64,000 nt of DNA, taken from contig CBDCJZ010000003.1 in assembly GCA_965218075.1 (NCBI GenBank), positions 186,001-250,000 of the forward strand. Direction: 5' to 3'. The DNA comes from JANQHO01 sp965218075. GTDB taxonomy: Bacteria; Bacteroidota; Bacteroidia; Flavobacteriales; Schleiferiaceae. The translations under genes were made by a program, and so were the position numbers. This document shows, one piece after another, positions 1-10,900 of the stretch (position 1 is its first letter; each line of letters opens with the position of its first letter). Under the pieces are notes generated by a model. The model saw only the letters and a list, made by a program, of their open reading frames with translations. It was not told where the DNA came from and made no database searches.

Positions 1-1706
1 ATACTTTTACCACTCTCCCTTTGCCCTGTCCATCCCCTTCGTCTTTGGGAGCTACCCAGATTACTCAGACCACCGCTGAGCTCTTCTGGACTACGGGTGG
101 GGCTGCTAATTGGGATTTGGAATATGGTCTTTCGGGATTTACACTGGGAAGTGGTACTCGGATTTCCACGACTACCCCTTTTTATACTGTGAGCGGCTTG
201 ACGCCTGGAACGGATTATGATTTCTATGTTCGGGATAGCTGTGGAGCAGCTCATGTGAGTAGCTGGGCTGGTCCTGGTACTTTTACCACCCTTTCAGCCA
301 CTTTGCCCTGCCCATCTCCATCGTCATTGGGAGCTTCCAATATTACTCAGACCAGTGCTAGGCTGTCGTGGATGTCAGGTGGGATTTCTATTTCTAATAA
401 TTGGGATGTGGAATATGGTCTTTCGGGATTTACACTGGGAAGTGGCACTCGGATTTCCACGACTACCCCTTCTTATACTGTGAGCGGCTTGACGCCTGGT
501 CGGTCTTATCAATTTTATGTTCGGGATAGCTGTGGGATAGGTCATGTGAGTAGCTGGGCCGGTCCTGATGCTTTTATCACCCTTTCTGTCCCTTTGCCCT
601 GTCCATCCCCATCGTCATTGGGAGCTTCCAATATTACTCAGACCAACGCTAGGCTGTCGTGGATTACAGGTGGGATTTCTATTTCTAATAATTGGGATAT
701 GGAATATGGTCTTTCGGGATTTACACTGGGAAGTGGAATTCGGATTTCCACGACTATCTCTTTTTATACTGTGAGCGGCTTGACGTCTGGTCAGTCTTAT
801 CAATTTTATGTTCGGGATAGCTGTGGAGTAGGTCATGTGAGCAGTTGGGCTGGTCCTTATACTTTTACCACCCTTTCAGCCACTTTGCCGTGTCCATCCC
901 CATCGTCATTGGGAGCTTCCAATATTACTCAGACCGGCGCTAGGCTGTCGTGGATGTCAGGTGGGACTTCTACTTCTAATTGGGATTTGGAATATGGTCT
1001 TTCGGGATTTACCCTGGGAAGTGGAACTCGGATTTCCACGACTACCCCTTCTTATACTGTGAGCGGTTTGACACCTGGTCGGTCTCATCAATTTTATGTT
1101 CGGGATAGCTGTGGAGTAGGTCATGTGAGTAGCTGGGCGGGTCCTCATACTTTTAGGACTCTTGGCTGTTTAGCTCCCACAGGGTTGAACCTCCACACTA
1201 TTACTGAAATCACCGCTATTGTGAGCTGGACTAGCGGTGGAGCTTCCAATTGGAATATTGAGTATGGGCCTATAAACTTTCCTCTGGGAAGCGGTATTTT
1301 CTTATACAATGTGTCTAGTCCTCGCACTTTAAGAGGCTTAAAGCCTAACACCTTTTATGATGTCTATGTACAGGACAGTTGCAATGTGGGCAATGTGAGC
1401 AATTGGGTAGGTCCCTTGTCTATTAAAACCGTTATTGGTATGGATGAGCTTCTCGAGCGCTCATTTCGCATTTATCCAAATCCTAGTGAAGGAGTTTTCA
1501 AGCTGGAGTTTAGCTCCTCTCTCGGAGAGGATATGGAGATCCGTATCACTAATATGATGGGACAAATAGTCTTGGAAGATGAGATTGAGAGTTTCAGCGG
1601 AAGCTACAGAAAAAGGCTAGAGATGGGAGCTTATCGCAGTGGAGTATACCTATTGCAGCTGATTACTGAAAGGGCTACTGTGAACCGACGTATCATTTTG
1701 CAGTAG
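1..1706 (+). CDS. FN3-repeat T9SS-secreted protein, 3' part (5' end outside window)
   Basis: The reading frame is open from the window edge, so this is the C-terminal part of a larger protein. It holds five FN3 units of about 90-97 residues, each opening with a C-P-x-P-S-S-L type strand A and closing with a Y-x-F-Y-V-R-D-S-C-G strand. The last unit is the variant opening C-L-A-P-T-G-L. The final 80 residues form a T9SS type A sorting domain: Y-P-N-P near its start, then G-x-Y-x-S-G-V-Y-L-L-Q-L and a basic end. The protein is therefore probably exported by T9SS and anchored or released at the cell surface. It is the first of at least five paralogues here. Adhesion or matrix function is an inference from FN3 architecture; no enzyme domain is visible. 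An internal TTG at 21 is not a credible start. Confidence 0.85.
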   Translation, partial: TFTTLPLPCPSPSSLGATQITQTTAELFWTTGGAANWDLEYGLSGFTLGSGTRISTTTPFYTVSGLTPGTDYDFYVRDSCGAAHVSSWAGPGTFTTLSATLPCPSPSSLGASNITQTSARLSWMSGGISISNNWDVEYGLSGFTLGSGTRISTTTPSYTVSGLTPGRSYQFYVRDSCGIGHVSSWAGPDAFITLSVPLPCPSPSSLGASNITQTNARLSWITGGISISNNWDMEYGLSGFTLGSGIRISTTISFYTVSGLTSGQSYQFYVRDSCGVGHVSSWAGPYTFTTLSATLPCPSPSSLGASNITQTGARLSWMSGGTSTSNWDLEYGLSGFTLGSGTRISTTTPSYTVSGLTPGRSHQFYVRDSCGVGHVSSWAGPHTFRTLGCLAPTGLNLHTITEITAIVSWTSGGASNWNIEYGPINFPLGSGIFLYNVSSPRTLRGLKPNTFYDVYVQDSCNVGNVSNWVGPLSIKTVIGMDELLERSFRIYPNPSEGVFKLEFSSSLGEDMEIRITNMMGQIVLEDEIESFSGSYRKRLEMGAYRSGVYLLQLITERATVNRRIILQ

Positions 1707-1891
1707 GGACTAACAAGCTTTTTCTATGGGCTGATTCTCAACGGATTTTGACGGGCTTTTATGAGTGGTTCCTAGAAAATGAAAAAATATCCATTTCTAG
1801 CATTCAATAAATATTTACTAGCGCACAATAAGTCATGCTTGGCGTACAGTAAGTCATAAGCCTCTTTTACTTAAAAATCCCTTATAAGCCC

Positions 1892-1956
1892 TTGTTAAAA
1901 GATTAAATTTTAGTAATATTGGGCTGATCTCATGTTTCAAAAGGCTTCGCCCTTTT
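1892..1956 (+). promoter_or_regulatory. Promoter and 5'-leader hairpin of giant gene 2
   Basis: TTG at 1892-1894, 19 bases, then TAATATTG at 1914-1921 fits the Bacteroidota sigma-A pattern. The leader then carries a hairpin at 1939-1956 (AAAAGGC, TTC loop, GCC, bulged C, TTTT) about 38 bases before the start codon. The same block precedes the paralogues at 7969 and 20914. Further upstream (about 1820-1870) are repeated AATAAGTCAT-type words of unknown meaning, also shared by the paralogues. Confidence 0.55.
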
Positions 1957-1993
1957 TAATGTGAAGAAAGTGTCGTTTAACTAAAACCATTGA

Positions 1994-4900
1994 ATGATGA
2001 AAACTTTTACCTTTTTAATCTCTATCTTTTTGTTGTTTGGAAGCTTTTCCACAAAAGCCCAACCCTCTACTTACACTGTGAGTGGGCCCATCAAAGGACA
2101 AGGGCCGCTTTTAAATACGGAACCAATTCATATTAATAGTGGCAGCAACGGTTGGACTGTGATTCATCCCTATAATGCCTATGGCTCAAAAAATAGTTGG
2201 TCTTCAGCTCAAAGCATTGGCTTTCCCTTTTCTTTTTACGGCAGTCCAGCCACTCATTTCTGTGTGAGCAAAAACTATCTATTGACCTTTGACACCACAG
2301 TTGCGGGAACCACTGTGAACAGTAGTATCACCACTGACAATACGGCTTTACCCAACGCCAATCTTCCCGACCATACCATCGCTTATTTTTGGGGTGGCTT
2401 TAGCCCTCCGCTTGATAACAACGATGACGTCCAGATAAAGACCTTTGGCACCATTCCCAACCGCCAGCTGTGGATTCAGAACTTTTCCTATAAACACGAG
2501 GCTCAGAGGAACAGTTACAACTTTGTAGTTTTAGAAGAAACCACCCATAAGATTTATGTAGTGGATGCCCAATGGGTAACTCAAGGAGTGGGAAGCTATA
2601 CAGTAGGTGTTCAGTTGAATTCTACCACTGCTGTGCAGCACTCCAGCTCTCCTAATATCAGCTCTATTAATACAAGTGGTGGTGCCAATCCTTGGCCTAA
2701 TGTGGACTATTACGAATTCACTCCTCGTTCTTTGGTAAACGACGATGCAGGAATTCTCAGCTTGGACGCTCCGGCTAGCTCAACTGCTTCCGGTTCTCAG
2801 TTGGTTCAGGTGAGTATTAAAAATCATGGTCTCAATAGTCTAGCTAGCGTAAGAGTGGGTTGGAGCATTGACGGAATAGCTCAGACCTCCCATAGCTGGA
2901 CCGGGAGTCTAGCGTTGGGTGCAGTTGCTGCTGCGGTCAATATCGGAAGCTATAATTTCACCCTGGGAAATCCCACCCTAAAGATTTGGACGAGCAATCC
3001 CAATGGCAATGCAGACAATTATACTTCAAATGACACACTGGAGGTTTCTTTATTTGTTTGCAATCTACTTTCTGGAGCTTATACCCTTGGCGGGACTTCC
3101 AGCGATTTTCCAAACTTTGATTCTCTTGCTACTTTTCTCAACAACTGCGGTATTTCAGGTCCTGTAATCATTAAGGTAGCCCCTGGCACCTATAGGGAGC
3201 AGTTTACACTAGGGAATATCGCTGGTGTAAGCCCGACAAATACGATTGTCATTGACGGTGGGGATAGCTCGCTCGCTAGGCTCACTCATGACGGTTCGAC
3301 AAGCAATGCCACCGTGGCTTTTAACAGCACCAGCTATGTAAGCTTGAGGAATATAACTCTCGAAAACACTAAAAGCTCAACAAATGCTTGGGTAGTGCAT
3401 CTTCAGAACACAGATCATATCGTCATTGATTCCTGTTTGATTGAGATGTCAGTGGATACAACAGCTGAGAGAGGAGGTATAGTGGGGTCGGGCAGCTTGA
3501 GCGATAGTTATATAGCTACTACAAACAATCATTTGACTATTTCTAACAACACCATCACAGGAGGTTTTTATGGAATAATTCTGGAAGGAATACAAGCAAT
3601 GAAGATGTGGGCAAATCGCATTTTGCATAACCGTTTTAGTGATATTGATGACATGGGTATTTTTATGAGGAACGCGGACAGCCTGATGATCTCGGGCAAT
3701 GTGATTGAAAATACCAATAATAGTTTTAGCGTGGGCATATATTGCTTAAATATTACGGACTTTGAAATTAGGGCAAATAATTTGCTTGACTGTGGCAATG
3801 AGGGGATAGTAATTTATGGAGGCAGCTCCAGTGGAACAGCTCGTTCACTGATTGCCAACAATATGATTTATGCTCCCAATGCGGCCATTAGGATGTCAAG
3901 AAACAACTCGAATGTGAATATTTATCACAATACGGCTGTGGGTAATCCTGCTATGAAGTTTACTGGCAGCAGTTTTGATATGAGTATCTACAACAACATT
4001 TTCAGCAACCCAAATGGAGCAGCTTTAAAGGCTTCATCGAGCTTGCCATCGACCATCGATATCGACTACAACCTCTATCACTATCAGGCAAGTGGGGGCA
4101 TCGCAAGGGACAATTTGAGCTATAGTAGCCTAGCCGCTTGGCAAGCAGTCAAACCTGCACTCAATCAGAATTCTGTGGAGGGTAACCCGCTATTTGTAAG
4201 CGCAACATCTCCTGTCGATCTGCATCTAGCAGGAACTTTGGCGAATGATACAGGTGATAATTCTGTGGGTATTAAAGTCGATATTGATGGAGATTCTCGT
4301 CCACTTCCGCCTTCGACAAGGGTGGATATCGGCGCTGATGAGTACCATCTGCCAACTTGTTTGCCTTCATCAAGGCTTTCCGCCTCAGCTAGGAGTGGGT
4401 CGGCAGCCAGCTTGAGCTGGACCGCAAGCGGGGCTTTAAATTGGAATATCGAATATGGACCTCAAGGCTTTATCCCAGGCTCGGGAACTTTTGTGTACAA
4501 TGTTCTTAATCCTTACATTTTAACAGGTTTAAATCCCAACACCAATTATGATTTCTATGTACAGGACAGTTGTGGGGTGGGAGATGTGAGTCTCTGGACG
4601 GGTCCTTTCACCTTCCAAATTGCTTGTGTAAATGCCCTCAGTGGTACTTATACCCTTGGCAGAGCTTCTAGTGACTTTCCAGACTTTGATTCTCTTGCTA
4701 CTTTTCTCAACAACTGTGGTATTTTAGGTCCTGTAATCATTAAGGTAGCTTCTGGCACCTATAGGGAGCAGTTTACACTAGGGAATATCGCTGGTGTAAG
4801 CCCGACAAATACGATTGTCATTGACGGTGGAAGTAGCTTGCTAGTTACCCTCACTCATGACGGCTCGACGAGCAATGCCACGGTAGCTTTTGACAGCACC

Positions 4901-7594
4901 AGCTATGTGAGCTTGAGGAATATGACCCTCGAAAATACTAAAAACTTACCAGATGCCTGGGTAGTGCATCTTCAGAACACGGATCACATCGTCATTGATT
5001 CCTGTTTGATTGAGATGTCAGTGGGTATAATAGCTGGAACAGTTGAGAGAGGGGGTATAGTGGGGTCGGGCAGCTTGAGCAGTAGTTATACACCTACTAC
5101 GAATAAGCATTTAACCGTTTCTGACAATATCTTCATAAAGGGTTTTTATGGAATAGCTCTGCAAGGCAATACAAACAATGAAGATGTGGGCAACCGCATT
5201 TTGCGTAACCGTTTTAGTGATATTCGTGATATTGGTATTTTTATGAGTAATGCGGACAGCTTGATGATCTCGGGCAATGTGACTGAAAATACCCATAGTA
5301 GTCTTGCCGTTGCCTCTGGCATCTATTGCGAAGGTATTACAGACTTTGAGATTAGGGCAAATAATGTACCTGACTGCAGGGATGGGGGGATAACAATTGA
5401 TAGATGCAGCTCCAGTGGAGCAGCTCGTTCACTGATTGCCAACAATATGATTTATGCTAATAATTCGGCCATTACGATCTGGGGAAACAACTCGAATGTG
5501 AATATTTATCACAACACGGCTGTGGGCGATCCCGCTATGTATGTTGGCGGCAACATTTCTGATATGAGCCTCTACAACAACATTTTCATCAACCCAAATG
5601 GAGTAGCTTTATCGGCTTACCCGGGCTTGCTATCGACCATTGATATCGATTACAACCTTTATCAATACCAGGCAAGCTGGGATATCGCAAAGGACGGTTT
5701 TACGAGCTATGCAAACCTAGCCGCTTGGCAAGCAGCCAAACCTGCACTCAATGCCCATTCTATAGAAGGCGATCCGGTATTTGTAAGGGAAACGGCCCCT
5801 GCTGATCTACATGTATTAGACTCTTTGGCCAATGATACGGGTAAGAGTAATTTAGGTATTCGTGTCGATATTGACAATGACCCCCGTCCATTGCCTCCTT
5901 CCACTAGGGTAGATATAGGTGCTGACGAGTATAATTTGTCTCGGTGTCTTCTATCTCCAACAAATCTATCTGCTTCAATTACAGGTTCAACAACGGCTGT
6001 CTTGAGTTGGACCATTAGGGGGGCTTCCAACTGGAATGTGAGATGGGACACAGCTGGTTTTACTCCTGGAATGGGTAACTTTGTATATAATGCTAGCCGT
6101 CCTTACACTCTAACTGGTCTAAATCCGGGTGATAGCTATGATTTTTATGTACAAGACAGTTGTTGGGTGCACGATGTAAGTGCCTGGAGCGGACCTTACT
6201 CTTTCAGAATGCCCATTATCCTTTCTTGTCCTGCCCCTACAGGGCTAGGGGCTTCCATCAGCACTTTTACTACGGCCATTCTCTCCTGGACTACAGGCGG
6301 GGCTTCTAATTGGAATGTGGAATGGGGCACGGCTGGTTTTACTCCTAGAATGGGTAACTTTGTATATAATGCCACTAATCCTCAGACTTTAACGGGTCTA
6401 AATCCAGGCAACTATGAGTTCTATGTACGAGACAGCTGTGGTGTAGGGAATGTGAGTAGCTGGAGCGGACCTTATTCTTTCAGAATATCCGTCTGTCCGG
6501 GTCCTTTTAATTTAGCATATTCAGTTGTTACACCGACCTCGGCGAGCATTAGCTGGACCGCAGGTGGTGCTTCTAATTGGAATCTGGAATACGGTTCTCA
6601 GGGCTTTACTCCAGGCTCGGGAACTTTTGTGTACAATGTTTCAAATCCTTATACTGTAAGTGGCTTGACACCCGGCACGACTTATGATTTCTATGTTCGG
6701 GATAGTTGTGGAGTAGGTCATGTGAGTCTCTGGACGGGTCCTCATACTTTTACTACCCTTTCGGTCACTTTGCCTTGTCCATCCCCTTCGTCATTGGGGG
6801 CTACCAATATTACTCAGACCAGCGCTACGCTCTCCTGGGTTACGGGTGGGGCTTCTAATTGGAACTTGGAATGGGGTATAGTTAATTTTGCTCTAGGAAG
6901 CGGTAATTTCTTACCTAATGTTGCACCTACTCACTATACTTTAAGCGGTCTAATTCCCGGCACCTCTTATCAATTCTATGTTCGGGATAGCTGTGGAGTG
7001 GGTCATGTGAGTAGCTGGGCCGGTCATTATACTTTTACCACTCTTTCGGTCACTTTGCCCTGTCCAGCCCCTTCGTCATTGGGAGCTTCCAATATTACTC
7101 AAACCACCGCTATAATCTCCTGGGCTACGGGCGGATCTTCGAATTGGAATATGGAATATGGAGTTCAAGGCTCTGTTAGAGCGACTTTTGTGTACAATAT
7201 CCCTAACCCTTACACTCTAAGCGGTTTGAAGCCTGGCACCCTTTATGATGTCTATGTACAGGACAGTTGTGGGGTGGGCAATGTGAGCAATTGGGCAGGA
7301 CCCTTGTCTATTAAAACCATTATTGGTATAGATGAGCTTCTCGAGCGGTCACTTCGCATTTATCCAAATCCTAGTGAAGGGGTTTTCAAGCTGGAGTTTA
7401 GCTCCTCTCTCGGAGAGGATATGGAGATCCGCATCATTAATATGTTGGGACAAATAGTCTTGGAAGATGAGATTGAGAGTTTCAGCGGAAGCTATAGAAA
7501 AAAGCTAGAGATGGGAGCTTATCGCAGTGGAGTATACCTATTGCAGCTGATTACTGAAAAGGCTACTGTGAACCGGCGTATCATTTTGCAGTGA
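1994..7594 (+). CDS. Giant T9SS-secreted beta-helix/FN3 protein (1866 aa)
   Basis: A signal peptide covers residues 1-24 and ends S-T-K-A-Q. A Bacteroidota-specific N-terminal domain follows (about 30-250), then a CARDB-like beta-sandwich (about 255-350), a right-handed parallel beta-helix (about 355-785), one FN3 (about 790-875), a second beta-helix that duplicates the first (about 878-1315), five FN3 units (about 1316-1775), and the T9SS sorting domain (about 1785-1866, Y-P-N-P). The double beta-helix is unique among the copies here. Beta-helices often bind or cleave polysaccharide, but I see no recognisable catalytic set, so function stays open (adhesin or glycan binding). ATG at 1997 is an equally good start and matches the paralogue beginning M-K-T-F. 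Promoter and leader hairpin lie just upstream, so it is probably monocistronic. Confidence 0.9.
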   Translation: MMKTFTFLISIFLLFGSFSTKAQPSTYTVSGPIKGQGPLLNTEPIHINSGSNGWTVIHPYNAYGSKNSWSSAQSIGFPFSFYGSPATHFCVSKNYLLTFDTTVAGTTVNSSITTDNTALPNANLPDHTIAYFWGGFSPPLDNNDDVQIKTFGTIPNRQLWIQNFSYKHEAQRNSYNFVVLEETTHKIYVVDAQWVTQGVGSYTVGVQLNSTTAVQHSSSPNISSINTSGGANPWPNVDYYEFTPRSLVNDDAGILSLDAPASSTASGSQLVQVSIKNHGLNSLASVRVGWSIDGIAQTSHSWTGSLALGAVAAAVNIGSYNFTLGNPTLKIWTSNPNGNADNYTSNDTLEVSLFVCNLLSGAYTLGGTSSDFPNFDSLATFLNNCGISGPVIIKVAPGTYREQFTLGNIAGVSPTNTIVIDGGDSSLARLTHDGSTSNATVAFNSTSYVSLRNITLENTKSSTNAWVVHLQNTDHIVIDSCLIEMSVDTTAERGGIVGSGSLSDSYIATTNNHLTISNNTITGGFYGIILEGIQAMKMWANRILHNRFSDIDDMGIFMRNADSLMISGNVIENTNNSFSVGIYCLNITDFEIRANNLLDCGNEGIVIYGGSSSGTARSLIANNMIYAPNAAIRMSRNNSNVNIYHNTAVGNPAMKFTGSSFDMSIYNNIFSNPNGAALKASSSLPSTIDIDYNLYHYQASGGIARDNLSYSSLAAWQAVKPALNQNSVEGNPLFVSATSPVDLHLAGTLANDTGDNSVGIKVDIDGDSRPLPPSTRVDIGADEYHLPTCLPSSRLSASARSGSAASLSWTASGALNWNIEYGPQGFIPGSGTFVYNVLNPYILTGLNPNTNYDFYVQDSCGVGDVSLWTGPFTFQIACVNALSGTYTLGRASSDFPDFDSLATFLNNCGILGPVIIKVASGTYREQFTLGNIAGVSPTNTIVIDGGSSLLVTLTHDGSTSNATVAFDSTSYVSLRNMTLENTKNLPDAWVVHLQNTDHIVIDSCLIEMSVGIIAGTVERGGIVGSGSLSSSYTPTTNKHLTVSDNIFIKGFYGIALQGNTNNEDVGNRILRNRFSDIRDIGIFMSNADSLMISGNVTENTHSSLAVASGIYCEGITDFEIRANNVPDCRDGGITIDRCSSSGAARSLIANNMIYANNSAITIWGNNSNVNIYHNTAVGDPAMYVGGNISDMSLYNNIFINPNGVALSAYPGLLSTIDIDYNLYQYQASWDIAKDGFTSYANLAAWQAAKPALNAHSIEGDPVFVRETAPADLHVLDSLANDTGKSNLGIRVDIDNDPRPLPPSTRVDIGADEYNLSRCLLSPTNLSASITGSTTAVLSWTIRGASNWNVRWDTAGFTPGMGNFVYNASRPYTLTGLNPGDSYDFYVQDSCWVHDVSAWSGPYSFRMPIILSCPAPTGLGASISTFTTAILSWTTGGASNWNVEWGTAGFTPRMGNFVYNATNPQTLTGLNPGNYEFYVRDSCGVGNVSSWSGPYSFRISVCPGPFNLAYSVVTPTSASISWTAGGASNWNLEYGSQGFTPGSGTFVYNVSNPYTVSGLTPGTTYDFYVRDSCGVGHVSLWTGPHTFTTLSVTLPCPSPSSLGATNITQTSATLSWVTGGASNWNLEWGIVNFALGSGNFLPNVAPTHYTLSGLIPGTSYQFYVRDSCGVGHVSSWAGHYTFTTLSVTLPCPAPSSLGASNITQTTAIISWATGGSSNWNMEYGVQGSVRATFVYNIPNPYTLSGLKPGTLYDVYVQDSCGVGNVSNWAGPLSIKTIIGIDELLERSLRIYPNPSEGVFKLEFSSSLGEDMEIRIINMLGQIVLEDEIESFSGSYRKKLEMGAYRSGVYLLQLITEKATVNRRIILQ

Positions 7595-7598
7595 GAAG

Positions 7599-7615
7599 TA
7601 GCAAAGCTTTTGCTA
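7599..7615 (+). terminator. Stem-loop after giant gene 2
   Basis: TAGCAAA and TTTGCTA form a perfect 7-bp stem with a 3-base loop, starting five bases after the stop codon. There is no clear T-run after it. The same stem with a changed loop follows the paralogue ending at 27243. Confidence 0.45.
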
Positions 7616-7861
7616 TAGATTCTTACCGATTTACGGGCAAGCTGCCCGGTAATGCGGTTTAATAGCTGCTTAGTCAGTGTTTCAATGAGGTCGGTATTAA
7701 GGTATAGGAAACTTTTTGTGCGGATTTTGAACTTCTATGTTTTTCCAGTCGTCCATCTAAATAATGCTCTGGATTGAAATAAAAAATCCTCAAGCCACTC
7801 TTCGTTTACTTTCATTTTTCTAGCGCACAATAAGTCATAGGCCTTTTTTAATTAAAGAGCC

Positions 7862-7926
7862 TTGTTAAAAGATTAGATTTTAGTAATATTGGGCTGATCT
7901 CATGTTTCAAAAGGCTTCGCCCTTTT
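7862..7926 (+). promoter_or_regulatory. Promoter and 5'-leader hairpin of giant gene 3
   Basis: TTG at 7862-7864, 19 bases, TAATATTG at 7884-7891, then the AAAAGGC/TTC/GCC-C-TTTT hairpin at 7909-7926. It is nearly identical to the block at 1892-1956. The rest of the 374-bp gap (7616-7861) shows no gene. Confidence 0.55.
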
Positions 7927-7968
7927 TAATGTAAAGAAGATCTTGTTTCACTAAAAAACTACTGAATC

Positions 7969-10900
7969 ATGAAAAACTTTCACCTTATTAAATTAATCTC
8001 TATTTTTATTTTGTTTGGAAGCTTTTCCACAAAAGCCCAAACCTCTACTTATTACACTGTGAGTGGACCTACCAGAGGATCAGGGCCGCTTTTAAATACG
8101 GAACCCATTGGATCCCAGACCGTTTGGAATGTGATTCATTCACCTATTGCCTATGGCGGTGCATCCGTCAATAGCTGGTCTTCAGCTCAAAGCATTGGCT
8201 TTCCCTTTTCTTTTTACGGCAGCCCAGCTACTCATTTCTGTGTGAGCAAAAACTACCTGTTGACCTTTGACACCACAGTTGCGGGAACCACTGTGAACAG
8301 TAGTATCACCACTGACAATACGGCTTTACCCAATGCCAATCTTCCCGACCATACCATCGCTTATTTTTGGGGTGGCTTCGGCAATCCTCCGCCGATTGGC
8401 ATCGACAATACCATTCAGATGAAGACCTTTGGTACCACTCCCAATCGCCAGCTGTGGATTAGAAACTATTCCTATGAATTCGAGGCTCAGGACTGGAGCT
8501 TCAACTTTGTAGTTTTAGAAGAAACCACCCATAAGATTTACGTAGTAATTGGCACGTGTAGCTATCAAGGAGTGGGAAGCTATACAGTGGGTGTTCAGTT
8601 GAATTCCACCACTGCTGTGCAGCATCCCAATTCTCCTAATATTAGCTCTATTAATGGATCTTTTAGCATTCCCTGGAGCAGTGTGAGCTATTACGAATTC
8701 ACTCCTCGGCTCTTGGTAAACGACGATGCAGGAATTCTCAGCTTGGACGCTCCGACTAGCTTACTTTCTCCCGGTTCTCAGTCAGTTCAGGTGAGCATTA
8801 AAAATTATGGAATTAACAATCTGGACAGTGTAAAGGTGAACTGGAGTGTGGATGGAATAACTCAGACCTCCCATAGCTGGACGGGGAGTCTAGCGTTGGG
8901 TGCAGTTGCTGCTGCGGTCAATATCGGAAGCTATAATTTCACCCTGGGAAATCCCACCCTAAAGATTTGGACGAGCAATCCCAATGGCAATGCAGATAAT
9001 GATACTTCAAATGACACACTGGAGGTTTCTTTAGTTGTTTGCAATCTACTTTCGGGAGCTTATACCCTTGGCGGGACTTCCAGCGATTTTCCAAACTTTG
9101 ATTCTCTTGCTACTTTTCTCAACAACTGCGGTGTTTCAGGTCCTGTAATCATTAAGGTAGCTCCTGGCACCTATAGGGAGCAGTTTACACTAGGGAATAT
9201 CGCTGGTGTAAGCCCGACAAATACGATTGTCATTGACGGTGGGGATAACTCGCTCGCTAGGCTCACTCATGACGGTTCGACAAGCAATGCCACCGTGGCT
9301 TTTGACAGCACCAGCTATGTAAGCTTGAGGAATATAACCCTCGAAAACACCAAAAGATCAATAGATACTTGGGTAGTGCATCTTCAGAAAACAGATCATG
9401 TCGTCATTGATTCCTGTTTGATTGAACAGCCGGTTAATGCAAGACCTGACAGAGGGGGTATAGTGGGGTTGGGCGGCTTGAGCGGTGACTTTGCCTATAC
9501 AACATTTACTACGAATAAGCATTTGACCGTCTCTGACAATATCATCACAGGAGGTTTTTATGGAATATTTCTGGACGCCAGTAAAAGCAATAAAAATGTG
9601 GGCAATCGCATTTTGCGTAACCGTTTTAGTGATATTGATGACATGGGTATTTATATGGGGAGAGCGGACAGCCTGATGATCTCGGGCAATGTGATTGAAA
9701 ATCCCGGTTATGATGCCTGGGGCATCTATTGCGAAGGTATTACGGACTTTGAGATTAGGGCAAATAATTTGCTTGTCTGTGGCGATGAGGGGATAGTAAT
9801 TCGTGGAGGCAGCTCCAGTGGAACAGCTCGTTCACTGATTGCCAACAATATGATTTATGCTCCCAGTAATTCGGCCATTAGGATGTCAGGAGACAACTCG
9901 AATGTGAATATTTATCATAACACGGCTGTGGGCGATCCCGCTATGATGTTTACTGGCAGCAATTCTGATATGAGTCTTTACAACAACATCTTCAGCGGAA
10001 GAGGAATAGCTTTAGAGGCTTTATCGGGCTTGCCATCGACCATTGATATCGATTACAACCTTTATCAATACCAGGCAAGGGGGAATATCGCATGGGATGG
10101 CTCTACGTATGCAAACTTAGCCGCTTGGCAAGCAGCTAAGCCTGCACTCAATCAGAATTCTGTGGAGGGTAACCCACTATTTGTAAGCGCAACATCTCCT
10201 GCCGATCTGCATCTAATAGGCACTTTGGCCAATGATACAGGTGATAATTCTGTGGGTATTCATGTCGATATTGATGGAGATTCTCGTCCACTTCCGCCTT
10301 CGACAAAGGTGGATATCGGCGCTGACGAGTATCATCTGCCAACTTGTTTGTCTTCAACGGGGCTTTCCGTTTCAGCTAAGAGCCTGTTGACAGCCAGCTT
10401 GAGCTGGACCACAGGCGGGGCTTTAAATTGGAATATCGAATATGGACCTCAAGGCTTTATCCCAGGATCGGGAACTTTTGTGTACAATGTTCTTAATCCT
10501 CACATTTTAACAGGTTTAAATCCCAACACCAATTATGATTTCTATGTACAGGATAGTTGTGGTATAAGCGATGTGAGCGTCTGGAGTGGTCCTTTTTCCT
10601 TTATTATGCCCTGCTCTTCTTTATCTCCTGCTACTCTGCCTCTAATAGAAGACTTTGAGTCCTTATCCGGCACCTTTCAGCAAGACACAGTGATATTTTG
10701 CGGTTCCACCTACGCGTGGAGCTATGAGACCTTCCTTGCCGGCGATGGTCGCTTGAGATTTGCTGTGCCGGGCTTTGCCAATAATGGAAGCTCAGCTGCG
10801 ACCTTGGATGTGTCATCATCAAATAAGATGGCTATCAATTATCTGATCCTAACAGCTGATTTGAGCAGTTATAGTAGCTCGAGTGCTCTGGAGCTGGAAT

